A DNA stretch of 64,000 nt, taken from the NCBI GenBank assembly GCA_022778545.1, contig JALFDW010000006.1:32365-96364 (forward strand), written 5' to 3'. Both the position numbers and the translations under genes were made by a program. The stretch comes from a bacterium. Lineage in GTDB: Bacteria > Bacillota > Clostridia > Christensenellales > CAG-138. Under the pieces are notes generated by a model. It saw only the letters and a program-made list of their open reading frames with translations, was not told where the DNA came from and ran no database searches. Below, one piece after another: positions 33,537 to 43,324 of this stretch. Numbering within the stretch: the stretch's first letter is position 1; every line of letters starts with the position of its first letter.

Positions 33537-34673
33537 TTATTTCGCAGCCTTGGCAGCACGGATGGCTTCGATGAGCATCGGGGTCACCTTGAACAGATCG
33601 CCGCAGATGCCGTAGTCGGCAACCTCAAAGATGGGCGCGGTCTCGTTCTTGTTGACGGCGATGATGCACTCGGAATCCTGCATGCCGGCCTTGTGCTGGA
33701 TCGCGCCGGAGATGCCGAGCGCAACGTACACTTTCGGATGGACGGTCTTGCCGGTCTGGCCGACCTGATGGTCAGCGCTCAGCCAGCCTGCGTCGATCGC
33801 GGCACGGGAACCGCCCACAACGCCGCCGAGCTCGGCAGCCAGCTCTTCCGCGAGCTTGATGCCCTGCTCCACATCACGGCTTATGCCGCGGCCGACGGAC
33901 ACGACGAAGTCCGCGCCGACGAGGTCGACGAGCTTCTTCGCAGCCTTCACGACCTCAACGACCTCGGTCTTGATGTCGGCTTCGGTCAGGGAGAACTCGG
34001 GCTTCACGATCTTGCAGGCATCCGCCTTCGCCTGATCGAAGGGAGCCTTCTTCATCACGCCGGGGCGCACGGTCGCCATGCTGGGGCGGAAGCGCGGGCA
34101 GATGATGGTCGCCATCAGATGGCCGCCGAATGCCGGGCGGGTCATCTTCATGTCGCGGGAAACATCGTGATCCTGGCCAAGCACCTTTGCGGTGTTCGTT
34201 CCGGCGATGCGCTCTTCAGGCAGTGTGGAGGTCTCGCGCAGGAAGTTCTGATAGTTCGCAAGGTCCACGTCCAGGTGCGTGCAGTCGGCGCAGAGGCCGG
34301 TGTGCAGACGCGCAGCGCAGCGGGGGCCGAGGTCGCGGCCGATGTTGGTCGCGCCGATGAGGAACGCTTCGGGCTTGAGCTGCTCGATCACATCGCAGAT
34401 GACCTTGGTGTAGGCATCGGTGGTATAATCCTTGAGCAGGGGGCTCTCGCAAACGATCACTTCGTCCGCGCCGTAGCCGCCGAGCTCTTTCGCAAGGCCT
34501 TCCACGTTGTCGCCGAGGAGCAGGCCGCACAGCTTCACACCGAGTTCGTTCGCCAGCTTCCGGCCTTCGGAGATCAGTTCAAAATCGGTGGGCATCAGTT
34601 TGCCCTGGCGCTGCTCGCAGAACACCCATACATCCTTGAAAGCAGCCAGATCGGTATTGTTAAACGTAGCCAT
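33537..34673 (-). CDS. etfA: Electron transfer flavoprotein, alpha subunit
   Basis: 378 residues. The C-terminal FAD domain contains GGSRAAIDAGWLSADHQVGQTGKTVHPKVY and GISGAIQHKAGMQDSE, the family signature. The N-terminal ~190 residues form the Rossmann-like domain. EtfAB carries electrons between acyl-CoA dehydrogenase and NADH or ferredoxin. Being in the lysine operon next to an acyl-CoA dehydrogenase, it most likely serves crotonyl-CoA reduction, possibly by flavin-based bifurcation as in Clostridia; the bifurcating type is inferred, not seen. Confidence 0.95.
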   Translation of the reverse strand: MATFNNTDLAAFKDVWVFCEQRQGKLMPTDFELISEGRKLANELGVKLCGLLLGDNVEGLAKELGGYGADEVIVCESPLLKDYTTDAYTKVICDVIEQLKPEAFLIGATNIGRDLGPRCAARLHTGLCADCTHLDVDLANYQNFLRETSTLPEERIAGTNTAKVLGQDHDVSRDMKMTRPAFGGHLMATIICPRFRPSMATVRPGVMKKAPFDQAKADACKIVKPEFSLTEADIKTEVVEVVKAAKKLVDLVGADFVVSVGRGISRDVEQGIKLAEELAAELGGVVGGSRAAIDAGWLSADHQVGQTGKTVHPKVYVALGISGAIQHKAGMQDSECIIAVNKNETAPIFEVADYGICGDLFKVTPMLIEAIRAAKAAK

Positions 34674-34691
34674 TCTCAGTTAACCCCTTTC

Positions 34692-35492
34692 TCAGATGAT
34701 GTGCTTCGCAGCGAGGATACCCGCAAGCTGTTCGCAATCCGCTTTCTCGGCGCCCGGGAGCATCATGCCCGCACCCTTTTGCGGCGGGGTGAAGGAAGTC
34801 AGAATGTTCGTCGGGGAGCCCTTGAGGCCAATGGTCGTGGGATCGATCAGGGGATCGTCCTTGAGCGCTTCATAATCGAACACGGCCATGGGCTTGTCGT
34901 AGCACTCGAAGATGCCGCCGATGCTCATATAGCGGGGCTCGTTGAGCTCCTTGATGCAGGTTACGAGGCAGGGGGTCTTGACCTTGATGGTCATGTAGCC
35001 ATCCTCCAGCATGCGCTTCACGGTGATGCAGTCGCCATCCTTGTGGATCTCGGCAGCATAGGTGACCTGCGGGATGTTGAGCTTCTCCGCGATCTGCGGG
35101 CCGACCTGCGCGGTGTCGCCGTCGATTGCCTGGCGGCCGCACATGATGATGTCATCCGGCTCTACGCCGATGCGGTTGATCGCCGCGGCAAGAATCTGGG
35201 AGGTGGCGTACGTGTCGGAACCGCCAAATTCACGGCCGGAAACGAGCACGGCTTCATCCGCACCGCGTGCGAGGATCTCACGCAGCATGCCTTCTGCCGG
35301 CGGGGGACCCATGGTGACGACCACGACTTTGCAGCCGGTCTCGTCCTTGAGGGCGAGCGCCGCTTCCACAGCGTTCAGGTCGTCCGGGTTTGTGATGGTC
35401 TGCATGGACGCGCGGTCGAGCGTACCATCGGGGTTCACGGCAACCTTACCGGAGGTATCGGGAACCTGCTTGACACAAACGATGATTTTCAT
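34692..35492 (-). CDS. etfB: Electron transfer flavoprotein, beta subunit
   Basis: 266 residues: MKIIVCVKQVPDTSGKVAVNPDGTLDR at the start, NPDDLNAVEAAL, and the nucleotide-binding signature CGRQAIDGDTAQVGPQIAEKL near residue 125. It forms the heterodimer with EtfA. The GDTAQVGP segment is conserved in butyryl-CoA-dehydrogenase-linked EtfB proteins. It lies 19 bp upstream of etfA and 19 bp downstream of the dehydrogenase gene. Confidence 0.95.
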   Translation of the reverse strand: MKIIVCVKQVPDTSGKVAVNPDGTLDRASMQTITNPDDLNAVEAALALKDETGCKVVVVTMGPPPAEGMLREILARGADEAVLVSGREFGGSDTYATSQILAAAINRIGVEPDDIIMCGRQAIDGDTAQVGPQIAEKLNIPQVTYAAEIHKDGDCITVKRMLEDGYMTIKVKTPCLVTCIKELNEPRYMSIGGIFECYDKPMAVFDYEALKDDPLIDPTTIGLKGSPTNILTSFTPPQKGAGMMLPGAEKADCEQLAGILAAKHII

Positions 35493-35511
35493 TTTACCTT
35501 TACCTCCTTGC

Positions 35512-36684
35512 TTACTTCACGCCGAGGTTGCTCGCGATGACCATGCGCTGGACTTCGCTCGTGCCCTCGTAGATCTCGGTGATCTTCGCGTCACGCATCA
35601 TGCGCTCCACGGGATATTCACGGGTGTAGCCGTAGCCGCCGAAGAGCTGCACGGCGCGGCGGGTCACGTCGCTCGCAGCTTCCGCCGCAAAGAGCTTCGC
35701 CATCGCCGCATCCATGGAATAGGAGGGCGCCTTCTTACCGGCGAGCGCGGCATCGGTAAACGCCTGCTTCTTCATCGCCGCGGAATACACAAGGAACTGG
35801 GCAGCCTGCATGCGGGTGTGCATGTCCGCAAGCTGGAACTGCGTGTTCTGCATCTGGGAAAGGCGCTTGCCAAACTGCTTGCGCTCCTGGACGTACTTGA
35901 TGGTCTCTTCCACCGCGCCTTCGCCGATGCCGAGCGCCTGAGACGCGATACCGATACGGCCGCCGTCGAGCGTCTTCATCGCGATGCCAAAGCCCTTGCC
36001 CTCTTTGCCGAGCAGGTTCTCTTTGGGGACGATGCAGTTTTCCATGATGAGCTCGCAGGTCGCGCTGCCGCGGATACCCATCTTCTTCTCCTTCTTGCCG
36101 ACGGAGAAGCCCGGGAAGTCCTTCTCAACGATGAACGCCGAGATGCCCTTGTTGCCCGCCTTCTTATCGGTCATGGCGAAGATGATGTAAACGCTCGCAT
36201 AGCCCGCGTTGGTGATGAAGATCTTGGTGCCGTTGAGCACATAGTGATCATCCACAAGCTCCGCGGTGGTCTGCTGGCCGGAAGCATCCGTGCCCGCGTT
36301 GGGTTCGGTGAGGCCGAAAGCGCCGATCCATTCGCCGGAAAGGAGCTTGGGCAGGTATTTCATCTTCTGCTCTTCCGTGCCGTTCTCATAGATCGGCGCG
36401 CAGCAGAGTGAGGTGTGCGCGGAGACGATAACGCCTGTGGTGCCGCAGGCCTTGGAAAGTTCTTCCACGGCCATGGCATAAGCGAGCGCGTCGCCGCCGG
36501 CTCCGCCGTACTTCTTCGGGAAGGGGATTCCCATGAAGCCGTAGCGGGCAAGCTTCTTTACGGTTTCAACCGGGAAGCGTTCTTCTTCGTCGATCTCCTC
36601 CGCGAGGGGCTTGACCTCGTTCTCCGCAAACTGGCGATACATATCGCGGAGCAGCAGATGCTGTTTGGAAAGCGTGAAATCCAT
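35512..36684 (-). CDS. Acyl-CoA dehydrogenase (probable butyryl-CoA dehydrogenase)
   Basis: 390 residues, with AFGLTEPNAGTDASGQQTTA, LDGGRIGIASQALGIGEGA and a C-terminal YGYTREYPVERMMRDAKITEIYEGTSEVQR whose Glu is the expected catalytic base in the short-chain branch. In lysine fermentation crotonyl-CoA, produced by Kal, must be reduced to butyryl-CoA with EtfAB; this gene's place between kamE and etfB fits that. No other acyl-CoA dehydrogenase is in the window. Confidence 0.92.
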   Translation of the reverse strand: MDFTLSKQHLLLRDMYRQFAENEVKPLAEEIDEEERFPVETVKKLARYGFMGIPFPKKYGGAGGDALAYAMAVEELSKACGTTGVIVSAHTSLCCAPIYENGTEEQKMKYLPKLLSGEWIGAFGLTEPNAGTDASGQQTTAELVDDHYVLNGTKIFITNAGYASVYIIFAMTDKKAGNKGISAFIVEKDFPGFSVGKKEKKMGIRGSATCELIMENCIVPKENLLGKEGKGFGIAMKTLDGGRIGIASQALGIGEGAVEETIKYVQERKQFGKRLSQMQNTQFQLADMHTRMQAAQFLVYSAAMKKQAFTDAALAGKKAPSYSMDAAMAKLFAAEAASDVTRRAVQLFGGYGYTREYPVERMMRDAKITEIYEGTSEVQRMVIASNLGVK

Positions 36685-36776
36685 AGTTCCTCCTAAATCA
36701 CTGTGTGGGTGAGAATGTTGTATTCTCTGTTTTTATCAATCGTTATTTCCTGCCGTTGCCGGCATGCGGAAAGAGC

Positions 36777-37568
36777 TTATTTGCCCATGCCGCGCTTGAC
36801 CATTTCCTCCACCGCGAAGGAAGCGACATCGTCCGCATACTTCTGCGGGCCGAAGCCTGCATCGTAGCCAAGCTCCTTGGCAAGCTCATGCGTTACGCGC
36901 GCGCCGCCGCAGATGACGATGAACCGGTCGCGCACGCCCTCGGCCTCAAGCAGCTCGATGAGCTCGGTGAGGTTCTGGATGTGCACATCCTTCTGGGTAA
37001 CAGTCTGGGAGACGAGCAGCACGTCCGCGTTGAGCTCGATGGCCTTCTTGACGAACTCCTCGTTGGGAACCTGCGCGCCCAGGTTGTAGGCTTCGATCAT
37101 CTCGTAGCGCTCGAGGCCATAGTGGCCCGCAAAGCCCTTGCGGTTCATGATCGCGTCGATGCCCACGGTGTGCGCATCGGTGCCTGTGGAAGCGCCAACC
37201 ATCACGACCTTGCGGCCGATGTGCTCGCGGATGTACTCGTTGCACTCTTCCATCTCCATGGTGGTCGTTTCAACGGCCTGCACATGGATGTCGGTGTAGT
37301 CCACCGTGTGGGAGCAGGAACCGTACACCACATAGAAGGTGTATTCCGCATCCAGGCTCTGGTTAAACGCAACGGAAGGCTCCATGAGGCCCATCTTCTT
37401 TGCAAGAAGGCGCGCAGCTTCCGTACCCTTGTCGTCGTTCTTCACGGGCAGGGTGAAGCTCATCTGCACCTTGCCGTCGTTCATCGTGTCGCCGTAGGGC
37501 TTGAGTTTGGTCAGGTCCAGTGTCTTGTCAAAATCTGCTTTGTGGGTATTATACAATCCGCTGCTCAT
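36777..37568 (-). CDS. kamE: Lysine 5,6-aminomutase, beta subunit
   Basis: 263 residues. It carries the cobalamin DxHxxG motif as DAHTVG (Asp131, His133, Gly136), with His133 as lower cobalt ligand, and Lys144 in MNRKGF at the position that binds PLP in the Acetoanaerobium (Clostridium) sticklandii enzyme. With KamD it moves the terminal amino group of beta-lysine from C6 to C5. It starts directly after the kamD stop (TAAATG). Confidence 0.96.
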   Translation of the reverse strand: MSSGLYNTHKADFDKTLDLTKLKPYGDTMNDGKVQMSFTLPVKNDDKGTEAARLLAKKMGLMEPSVAFNQSLDAEYTFYVVYGSCSHTVDYTDIHVQAVETTTMEMEECNEYIREHIGRKVVMVGASTGTDAHTVGIDAIMNRKGFAGHYGLERYEMIEAYNLGAQVPNEEFVKKAIELNADVLLVSQTVTQKDVHIQNLTELIELLEAEGVRDRFIVICGGARVTHELAKELGYDAGFGPQKYADDVASFAVEEMVKRGMGK

Positions 37569-39122
37569 TTACTTGTCCCCCTTCATCAGCTCAATAAACG
37601 GGTTGAAGTAGCAGTCGTCCTTCTGCACGACGCCCGCAAGACCCTTGCCGCCGTCGCGGGAACGCTTGATGTCCGCGAACGTGCCGCGCTCCAGCGTGCC
37701 GAACAGGCCGATGTCCTCCATCTCGCCAAGCAGGTTCGTCGCCTTGGTGAGCACTTCGTTGGCGCGCGTCTGCATGATGCCGCCTTCCTTGAACACGATC
37801 TCGCTGCCGAGATCCTGCATTGTACGGAAGATATACTGTGCGTTTTCGATGGAAAGCGCGCGGTCGCTCATGAACGGGGTGTGGATCGCCTCGGTGAGCA
37901 TGCCGAGCAGGTGCAGCTTCTGGCCGGTGAGGATCGTGACCATGTTGAACAGCGCATCCTGCACATGGCCGCGGAAGATGTTGCCCGTCATGAACTTCGT
38001 GGGCGGCATGTACTTCAGCGGCGCCTTCGGGAAGATCTCGCGCGCCATCTGCGCCTGCGCCAGTTCATACAGGAAGCCGTTCTCCACGTCCGGAGAGATC
38101 TCAAACGCATGGCCAAGGCCCATCTGCTCTTCGGGCATGCCCGCGCAAACCGCGAACTGCTCGTTGAGGAACTGGGAAGCCAGTACCGTGTGCGCTTCTT
38201 CGACAGCGTCCGCCGTGGTGAGGTAGTTGTCCTCGCCGGTGTTGATGATGACGCCCGCGAAGGAGTTGATCACACGGGAGAAATACTGGTCGATGATCGT
38301 GCGCGGGGGGTTGATGTCGCGGAACAGGATGCCGTAGAGCGCGTCGTTGAGCATCACGTCCAGGCGTTCGAGCGCGCCCATGGCGGCGATTTCAGGCATG
38401 CACAGGCCGGAGCAATAGTTGCACAGGCGGATGTAGCGTTTTTCTTCCTTGCCGACCTCGTCGAGCGCCGCGCGCATCAGGCGGAAGTTCTCCTGGGTGG
38501 CATAGGTGCCGCCGAAGCCTTCGGTCGTCGCGCCATAGGGCACATAGTCGAGGAGGGACTGGCCGGTCGTACGGATAACGGCGATGATGTCCGCGCCCTG
38601 CTTGGCAGCGGCCTTCGCCTGCACGATGTCTTCATAGATGTTGCCGGTCGCAACGATAACATAGAGGTAGGGGCCTTCCTTGTCACCGAATTCGCTGAGG
38701 AATTCGTTGCGGGTGGCCACGTTCTTCCGGATGCGCGCCACGGTGGCTTCCGCCACGGGCATGATCGCATCGCGGATCTCCGCGACGCTGTGCGCCGGGA
38801 GCTTGGTCAGGTCGATCTCGCCCTTGTCGATCGCCTCGGCGATGGCCTGCGGATCCTTGCCCGTCTCAGCGATAGCGTTGCCGATGTAATACGCAGCGCC
38901 GCCGGCAAGCACGCCGCGCTCAACCAGGTGATCCACCACCACGTTGGGCAGCGGGACGTCCATCTCGTTCACGCCGTCGATGCCGAGCAGGCGGCAGACC
39001 GCGCGCTCAACGGTAACGGTCGTGTGTACGTCGATGAAGCTCTGGGTGTCAGCCGCAATGTGCGCCGCACTTGCCCGCGCCTTATCGACGAGTTCACGGT
39101 TCAGGTTCAGTTTGCTCTGCAT
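37569..39122 (-). CDS. kamD: Lysine 5,6-aminomutase, alpha subunit
   Basis: 517 residues, the size of KamD. Segments such as MQSKLNLNRELVDKARASAAHIA, DGVNEMDVPLPNVVVDHL and INTGEDNYLTTADAVEEAHTVLASQFLNEQFA match the TIM-barrel subunit that houses the adenosylcobalamin active site. It works with KamE on beta-lysine (or D-lysine). AGGATACA lies just before the ATG at 39122. Confidence 0.96.
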   Translation of the reverse strand: MQSKLNLNRELVDKARASAAHIAADTQSFIDVHTTVTVERAVCRLLGIDGVNEMDVPLPNVVVDHLVERGVLAGGAAYYIGNAIAETGKDPQAIAEAIDKGEIDLTKLPAHSVAEIRDAIMPVAEATVARIRKNVATRNEFLSEFGDKEGPYLYVIVATGNIYEDIVQAKAAAKQGADIIAVIRTTGQSLLDYVPYGATTEGFGGTYATQENFRLMRAALDEVGKEEKRYIRLCNYCSGLCMPEIAAMGALERLDVMLNDALYGILFRDINPPRTIIDQYFSRVINSFAGVIINTGEDNYLTTADAVEEAHTVLASQFLNEQFAVCAGMPEEQMGLGHAFEISPDVENGFLYELAQAQMAREIFPKAPLKYMPPTKFMTGNIFRGHVQDALFNMVTILTGQKLHLLGMLTEAIHTPFMSDRALSIENAQYIFRTMQDLGSEIVFKEGGIMQTRANEVLTKATNLLGEMEDIGLFGTLERGTFADIKRSRDGGKGLAGVVQKDDCYFNPFIELMKGDK

Positions 39123-39182
39123 TGTATCCTCCCATGAATGCGGTGCGGCGGGGATGCTGCCCGCATCCCCGCTCCGCCCAGA

Positions 39183-40454
39183 TTATTTCTGCTTCTGCCT
39201 GTCGGCGTAGCGATCCTTCCTGAGGAGCTTCGTGGGCTCGAGGTACTTCTGCTCGATGCCATGGGCGATGCCGGCAACACCGGTGATGTCCGGCGCCTTG
39301 CGCTTGCCCTCGCAGACCTCGCAGTGGCACTCGTTCTCATAGTGCTCGGGCTCGGTGTAGGTGGTGATTACGCCCTCGAAGTTGCGCAGGATGACCTTGC
39401 GCGGCGTCTGGCTGATGACGTACTGCGGCATGACGGGCGTCTTGCCGCCGCCGCCCGGTGCGTCGACCACGAAGGTGGGGATGCAGTAGCCGCTGGTGTG
39501 GCCGCGGAGGGCTTCCATGATCTCGATGCCCTTGGAGACCGGCGTACGGAAGTGGGACAGGCCGAGGGACGGATCGCAGGCGTAGATGTAGTACGGACGG
39601 ACGCGGATGCGCACGAGCTCGTTGACGAGCTTCTTCATCACATACACGCAGTCGTTCACGCCGGCGAGCAGCACGCTCTGGTTGCCGAGCGGCACGCCCG
39701 CGTCAGCCAGCATCGCAGTCGCGCGCGCGGCTTCCTCGGTGATCTCGTTGGGATGGTTGAAGTGGGTGTTGAGCCACACGGGATGATGCTTCTTCAGGAT
39801 CGCGCAGAGTTCCGGCGTGATGCGCTGCGGCATGACGACCGGCGTGCGGGAGCCGAGGCGGACGATCTCCACATGGGGGATCTTGCGCAGCTCGGTCATG
39901 ATGTAGTCGAGCATCTCATCGCTCTGCATCAGGCAGTCGCCGCCGGAAAGCAGAACATCGCGCACTTCGGGATGGTTGCGCACATAGTCGATGCAGGTGT
40001 CGATCTGGGACTTCGGCACGGCGCAGTCATGCTGGCCGGCGAAACGCCTGCGGGTGCAGTGACGGCAGTACATGGAGCACTGGTCCGTGATGAGGAGCAG
40101 GACGCGGTCCGGATAGCGGTGCGTCAGGCCCGGGCAGGGAGAGTCGATGTCCTCATGCAGCGGGTCGGCATCCTCATAGGGAGCGAAGTGCAGCTCGGCA
40201 TCCGTCGGGATCGCCTGCTTACGGATCGGGTCATGGGGATTGTCAAGGTCGATCAGGGAGAGGTAATACGGCGTGATGGCCATGCGCAGCTTGCCCAGCG
40301 TGGCCTTGATGCCCTCTTCCTCTTCCGGAGTGAGAGTCATGTGCTTTTTGAGGTCTTCCAGCGTTTCAATACGGTTCTCAACCTGCCAATGCCAATCGTT
40401 CCACTGGGCATCGGGCACGTCTTTGAACATGCCGTTGGCTCTGCTCTGTCTCAT
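39183..40454 (-). CDS. kamA: Lysine 2,3-aminomutase
   Basis: 423 residues. The radical SAM cluster motif CSMYCRHC is at residues 126-133. Both lysine-contacting aspartates are present (LLAGVNDC and YACDPSLGL), and the PLP loop [10 protein letters not shown] is intact. The C-terminal CHCEVC cysteines are those that bind zinc in the known enzyme. It converts L-lysine to beta-lysine, the first step of the pathway. AAAGGAGATTCCAAT precedes the ATG. Confidence 0.97.
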   Translation of the reverse strand: MRQSRANGMFKDVPDAQWNDWHWQVENRIETLEDLKKHMTLTPEEEEGIKATLGKLRMAITPYYLSLIDLDNPHDPIRKQAIPTDAELHFAPYEDADPLHEDIDSPCPGLTHRYPDRVLLLITDQCSMYCRHCTRRRFAGQHDCAVPKSQIDTCIDYVRNHPEVRDVLLSGGDCLMQSDEMLDYIMTELRKIPHVEIVRLGSRTPVVMPQRITPELCAILKKHHPVWLNTHFNHPNEITEEAARATAMLADAGVPLGNQSVLLAGVNDCVYVMKKLVNELVRIRVRPYYIYACDPSLGLSHFRTPVSKGIEIMEALRGHTSGYCIPTFVVDAPGGGGKTPVMPQYVISQTPRKVILRNFEGVITTYTEPEHYENECHCEVCEGKRKAPDITGVAGIAHGIEQKYLEPTKLLRKDRYADRQKQK

Positions 40455-40511
40455 TATTGGAATCTCCTTTTTTTCAGCAAAATTTGGGATTATACTTCTG
40501 ATGTGCCGAAA

Positions 40512-40552
40512 CCTGCGGGAAAGATCCCGCAGGCCTCGGCGCCCTTTCGGGC
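40512..40552 (-). promoter_or_regulatory. Intercistronic hairpins between kdd and kamA
   Basis: Two inverted repeats, CCTGCGGGA/TCCCGCAGG and GCCC/GGGC, fill the 112-bp gap. There is no strong T-run, so they more likely mark mRNA processing or partial attenuation than a full stop. Confidence 0.4.
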
Positions 40553-40567
40553 TTTACAAGGGGAAAC

Positions 40568-41608
40568 TCAGCAATACTTCTCGTCGAACAGCTTGCGGAG
40601 CTTTTCGTTCTCGCGCAGCACGTTCAGGGTGATTTCGGCATGGTTCTTGGTGTAGCCGTTGCCGACGATCATGGTGACGTCCTTGCCAACGCCCTCGGCG
40701 CCCAGAGCCGCCTTGGTGAAGCTCGTCGCCATGGAGAAGAAGTAAACGATACCATCGTCACGGACGGGCAGGATCGCGCTCATCTCGCAGTTCTCGATGT
40801 TCACGCAGCAGATGGAGATGTCATACTCTTTGCCGTCGTTGGCCGCAAGCGCAGCTTCGAGGACGGCCACAGGCTCGGTCGCGGAGGCGACGATGACCTT
40901 GTTGTAAACGCCGAGTTCCATCAGAGCATCGACCTGCTTCGGGTTGCGCACAACGCCGACCACGTTGCCCTTCGGGCCGACCTTCTTCATGGCCTCATAG
41001 CCGCAGAGCACGCCGGACTTGCCGTTTGCGCCGAGGATGAGGACGCTGTCGCCTTCCTTGGGGAGCTTGCGGGCCTGGGCGGGAGCACCGGCCACGTCGA
41101 GGGCTGCGAGGGCGAGAGGTTCGCTCATGTCGTCGGGCAGCTTCGCATAGATCGCGCTCTCGAACAGGATCGCCTTGCCTTCGATGTCAACGCGGTCGAT
41201 GTCCTTGTGGATCGCCTTGATCTTGTCGATGCGCAGCGGCGTCATGGAGAGGGACACGAGGGAAGCGATCTTATCGCCGACCTTCAGGTCGCGGTCCTTC
41301 AGATCTTCGCCGATGTGGGCGACGCGGCCGATGAACATGCCGCCGGAACCGGTAACGGGGTTCTGCTGCTTGCCGCGCTCCGCCACGATGCCGAGGATCA
41401 TTTCGCCGATCTTCTTCTCGTCGCCGCCGCAGGCTTCTTCGATCTGGGTGAAGGACGCAGAGTCAATGTTGAGGGAGATAACGTCGCAGACGATCTCGTT
41501 GGAATAAACCTTGGACATGTCGTTGTCGATCTTGTAAGCCGCCTGGGTCAGAACGCCCTTGGGCTCGATGACGCGATGGATGCCGTACTTGTTGCCTTTG
41601 AGTTCCAT
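40568..41608 (-). CDS. kdd: L-erythro-3,5-diaminohexanoate dehydrogenase
   Basis: 346 residues. It begins GNKYGIHRVIEPKGVLTQAAYKIDN and has a Rossmann dinucleotide fold around SVLILGANGKSGVLCGYEA. It oxidatively deaminates 3,5-diaminohexanoate (the product of KamDE) to 3-keto-5-aminohexanoate with NAD+. Position between kce and kamA is the usual one. Confidence 0.95.
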   Translation of the reverse strand: MELKGNKYGIHRVIEPKGVLTQAAYKIDNDMSKVYSNEIVCDVISLNIDSASFTQIEEACGGDEKKIGEMILGIVAERGKQQNPVTGSGGMFIGRVAHIGEDLKDRDLKVGDKIASLVSLSMTPLRIDKIKAIHKDIDRVDIEGKAILFESAIYAKLPDDMSEPLALAALDVAGAPAQARKLPKEGDSVLILGANGKSGVLCGYEAMKKVGPKGNVVGVVRNPKQVDALMELGVYNKVIVASATEPVAVLEAALAANDGKEYDISICCVNIENCEMSAILPVRDDGIVYFFSMATSFTKAALGAEGVGKDVTMIVGNGYTKNHAEITLNVLRENEKLRKLFDEKYC

Positions 41609-41685
41609 AATTGTGGTTCCTCCTGTTTTTTGTATTTGATTTTAAAGTAAATTCAGATGGTGCGAATCGCTTCGCAGGGATTTCT

Positions 41686-42510
41686 TCAGCGGGCCTTCAG
41701 GCTCAGGATGGCGCGGGCTTCCGCCGGGGACGCGATCTCGCGGCCGAGTTCGCGGGAGAGGCGGACGACCTTTTCGACCAGCTCGCCGTTGCTGCGCGCA
41801 AGCACGCCGCGGGAGAGGTAGATGTTGTCTTCAAAGCCGACGCGCACGTTGCCGCCCATCACGATGGTGGGGGCTGCAAGCTGGAACGCGCTGCGGCCGA
41901 CGCCGGTGGCCGTCCAGGTGGAGCCGGCGGGGATGGCATCCACGAGCCAGCAGAGGTTCTTTACCGTGGCGGGAGTGCAGCCGGGCACGCCAAGCACGAA
42001 GTTGAACTGCATCGGGTCGCCGGGGACTTCGCCCTTCTTCGCCATCTTGAGGACGGTGTCAAGGTGACCCATTTCGAAGCACTCATATTCGGGCTTAATG
42101 CCGTTTTCGATCATGCGCTTGCCGAACGCGCGCATGGTGGGCATGGTGTTTTCGAACACATCGTCGCCGAAGTTGCAGGTGCCGCAGTCAAGCGTCGCCA
42201 TCTCGGGGAAGAGCTCGGTGGGCTGGAGGCGTTCTTCCGCCGTCATGCCGACCGCGCCGCCCGTGGAGGGGATCAGGATCACATCCGGGATGGCCGCCTT
42301 GATGGCATCCATGCACTCGCGGAAACGCTCACGATCCTGCGTCGGGGTGCCGTCATCGCGGCGGACATGCACATGAACGACTGCCGCGCCCGCATCGTAA
42401 GCGGACTTGGCTTCGCGAACGATCTCCTCAACGGTATAGGGAACGTTGGGGTTCTGCTCTTTGGTGACTTCCGCGCCGCAGATGGCAGCGGTGATGATAA
42501 GCTTATCCAT
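41686..42510 (-). CDS. kce: 3-keto-5-aminohexanoate cleavage enzyme
   Basis: 274 residues of the BKACE family (zinc TIM barrel). Metal ligands are visible as VVHVHVR (His-x-His) and the Glu in RVGFEDNIYL. LITAAICGAEVTKEQNPNVPYTVEEI is the conserved start. It condenses 3-keto-5-aminohexanoate with acetyl-CoA to give acetoacetate and 3-aminobutyryl-CoA. The substrate is supported by its genomic neighbours. Confidence 0.95.
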   Translation of the reverse strand: MDKLIITAAICGAEVTKEQNPNVPYTVEEIVREAKSAYDAGAAVVHVHVRRDDGTPTQDRERFRECMDAIKAAIPDVILIPSTGGAVGMTAEERLQPTELFPEMATLDCGTCNFGDDVFENTMPTMRAFGKRMIENGIKPEYECFEMGHLDTVLKMAKKGEVPGDPMQFNFVLGVPGCTPATVKNLCWLVDAIPAGSTWTATGVGRSAFQLAAPTIVMGGNVRVGFEDNIYLSRGVLARSNGELVEKVVRLSRELGREIASPAEARAILSLKAR

Positions 42511-42537
42511 TTTGCCGTTCCTTTCCTGAATTATTGT

Positions 42538-42933
42538 TTACTCGTGGGAGATGCGCTGGCAGTTCTTCGGAGTGACGCAGGTGCCGTGCGCACGGCAGAC
42601 GACGATGGGCTCCGCAAGGAAATCCGCAGCGGAAGCGCTGATATCCGGGCGGGCAACGACGACCTTGCGCGCTTCGAACTTCATCGCGCGGGAGGTATTG
42701 CCGATGCGCTCGATCTCGCCGTAAACCTCAATGTAGTCGCCGGCATAGACGGGAGCGAGGAACTCGATGTTGTCATAGGCGCAGAACAGGCCTTCATCGC
42801 CATCGCACTTGATGAGAAGCTCGGTCGCGACATCGCCGAACAGATGCACCATGTGCGCACCGTCGACCAGGTTTCCGCCGTAATGTGCATCCTTAGCGCT
42901 CATTCTGAGACGGATCGTGGAAGTAATAGCCAT
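42538..42933 (-). CDS. kal: 3-aminobutyryl-CoA ammonia lyase
   Basis: 131 residues, a single hotdog domain with [24 protein letters not shown]. Kal removes ammonia from 3-aminobutyryl-CoA to form crotonyl-CoA. As the first gene of the operon it has GGAGGCAACTACT before its ATG and the lysine riboswitch upstream. Confidence 0.93.
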   Translation of the reverse strand: MAITSTIRLRMSAKDAHYGGNLVDGAHMVHLFGDVATELLIKCDGDEGLFCAYDNIEFLAPVYAGDYIEVYGEIERIGNTSRAMKFEARKVVVARPDISASAADFLAEPIVVCRAHGTCVTPKNCQRISHE

Positions 42934-43088
42934 AGTAGTTGCCTCCTGTTTTGTGTTATTGTTTTGTAATGGTCAAAGCCAAGTGTGTAAACGGTTTGAT
43001 TTTGTAATTCGAAAAGCAGCTGTGTATTCATGGCCGGCGCACAGCCAACAGCACAGAAGCTTTGGCAATAGCGCACCACCGAGTAATT

Positions 43089-43136
43089 GGAAAACAAAGG
43101 CGCTATCGACATGACGAAAAGCCACATCGATAGCGC
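43089..43136 (-). terminator. Riboswitch-controlled terminator before kal
   Basis: On the minus strand GCGCTATCGA (43136-43127) pairs with TCGATAGCGC (43109-43100); the helix extends inwards with wobble pairs. CTTTGTTTTCC follows. Its left arm contains the 3' strand of riboswitch helix P1 (CTATCG). Confidence 0.8.
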
Positions 43137-43296
43137 TTCATCCTTCTCAGATGACAGTCATACCGCACTCAGCGGCATGCCCAAGCAAAGCACGCGGGCC
43201 GTTTCCTTGCTTTCGGCAGAGGGCACATTCGCGGGCGGCATCGGGCACCCGGCCCTTTTCATCCGCACGTTACCTTGCTCCCTGCGCCTCTATCAC
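43129..43296 (-). promoter_or_regulatory. Lysine riboswitch (L-box) controlling the lysine fermentation operon
   Basis: The minus strand carries the L-box landmarks in order: GATAGAGGCGC at the 5' side of P1, AAGGTAACG, GAAAAGGGC, TGCCGAAAGC, TGGGCATG, GACTGTCATC, AGGATGAAGCGC, then CTATC closing P1 with GATAG. Helix P5 can be formed by TCATC/GATGA. Lysine riboswitches usually switch biosynthesis or uptake off. Here the 3' strand of P1 (43133-43128) is also the left arm of the terminator, so lysine-stabilised P1 should prevent termination and turn the genes on. Confidence 0.85.
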
Positions 43297-43324
43297 TTCG
43301 TTATACAATATTCAATTTACATAT

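Noticed and set aside
33693..35540. 615-codon open frame on the plus strand
   Set aside because: It lies entirely opposite etfA and etfB. Both of those match their families over full length, so this frame is an artefact.
36705..39137. 810-codon open frame on the plus strand
   Set aside because: It is antisense to kamE and kamD, rich in His, Arg and Val as expected for a shadow frame, and has no family resemblance.
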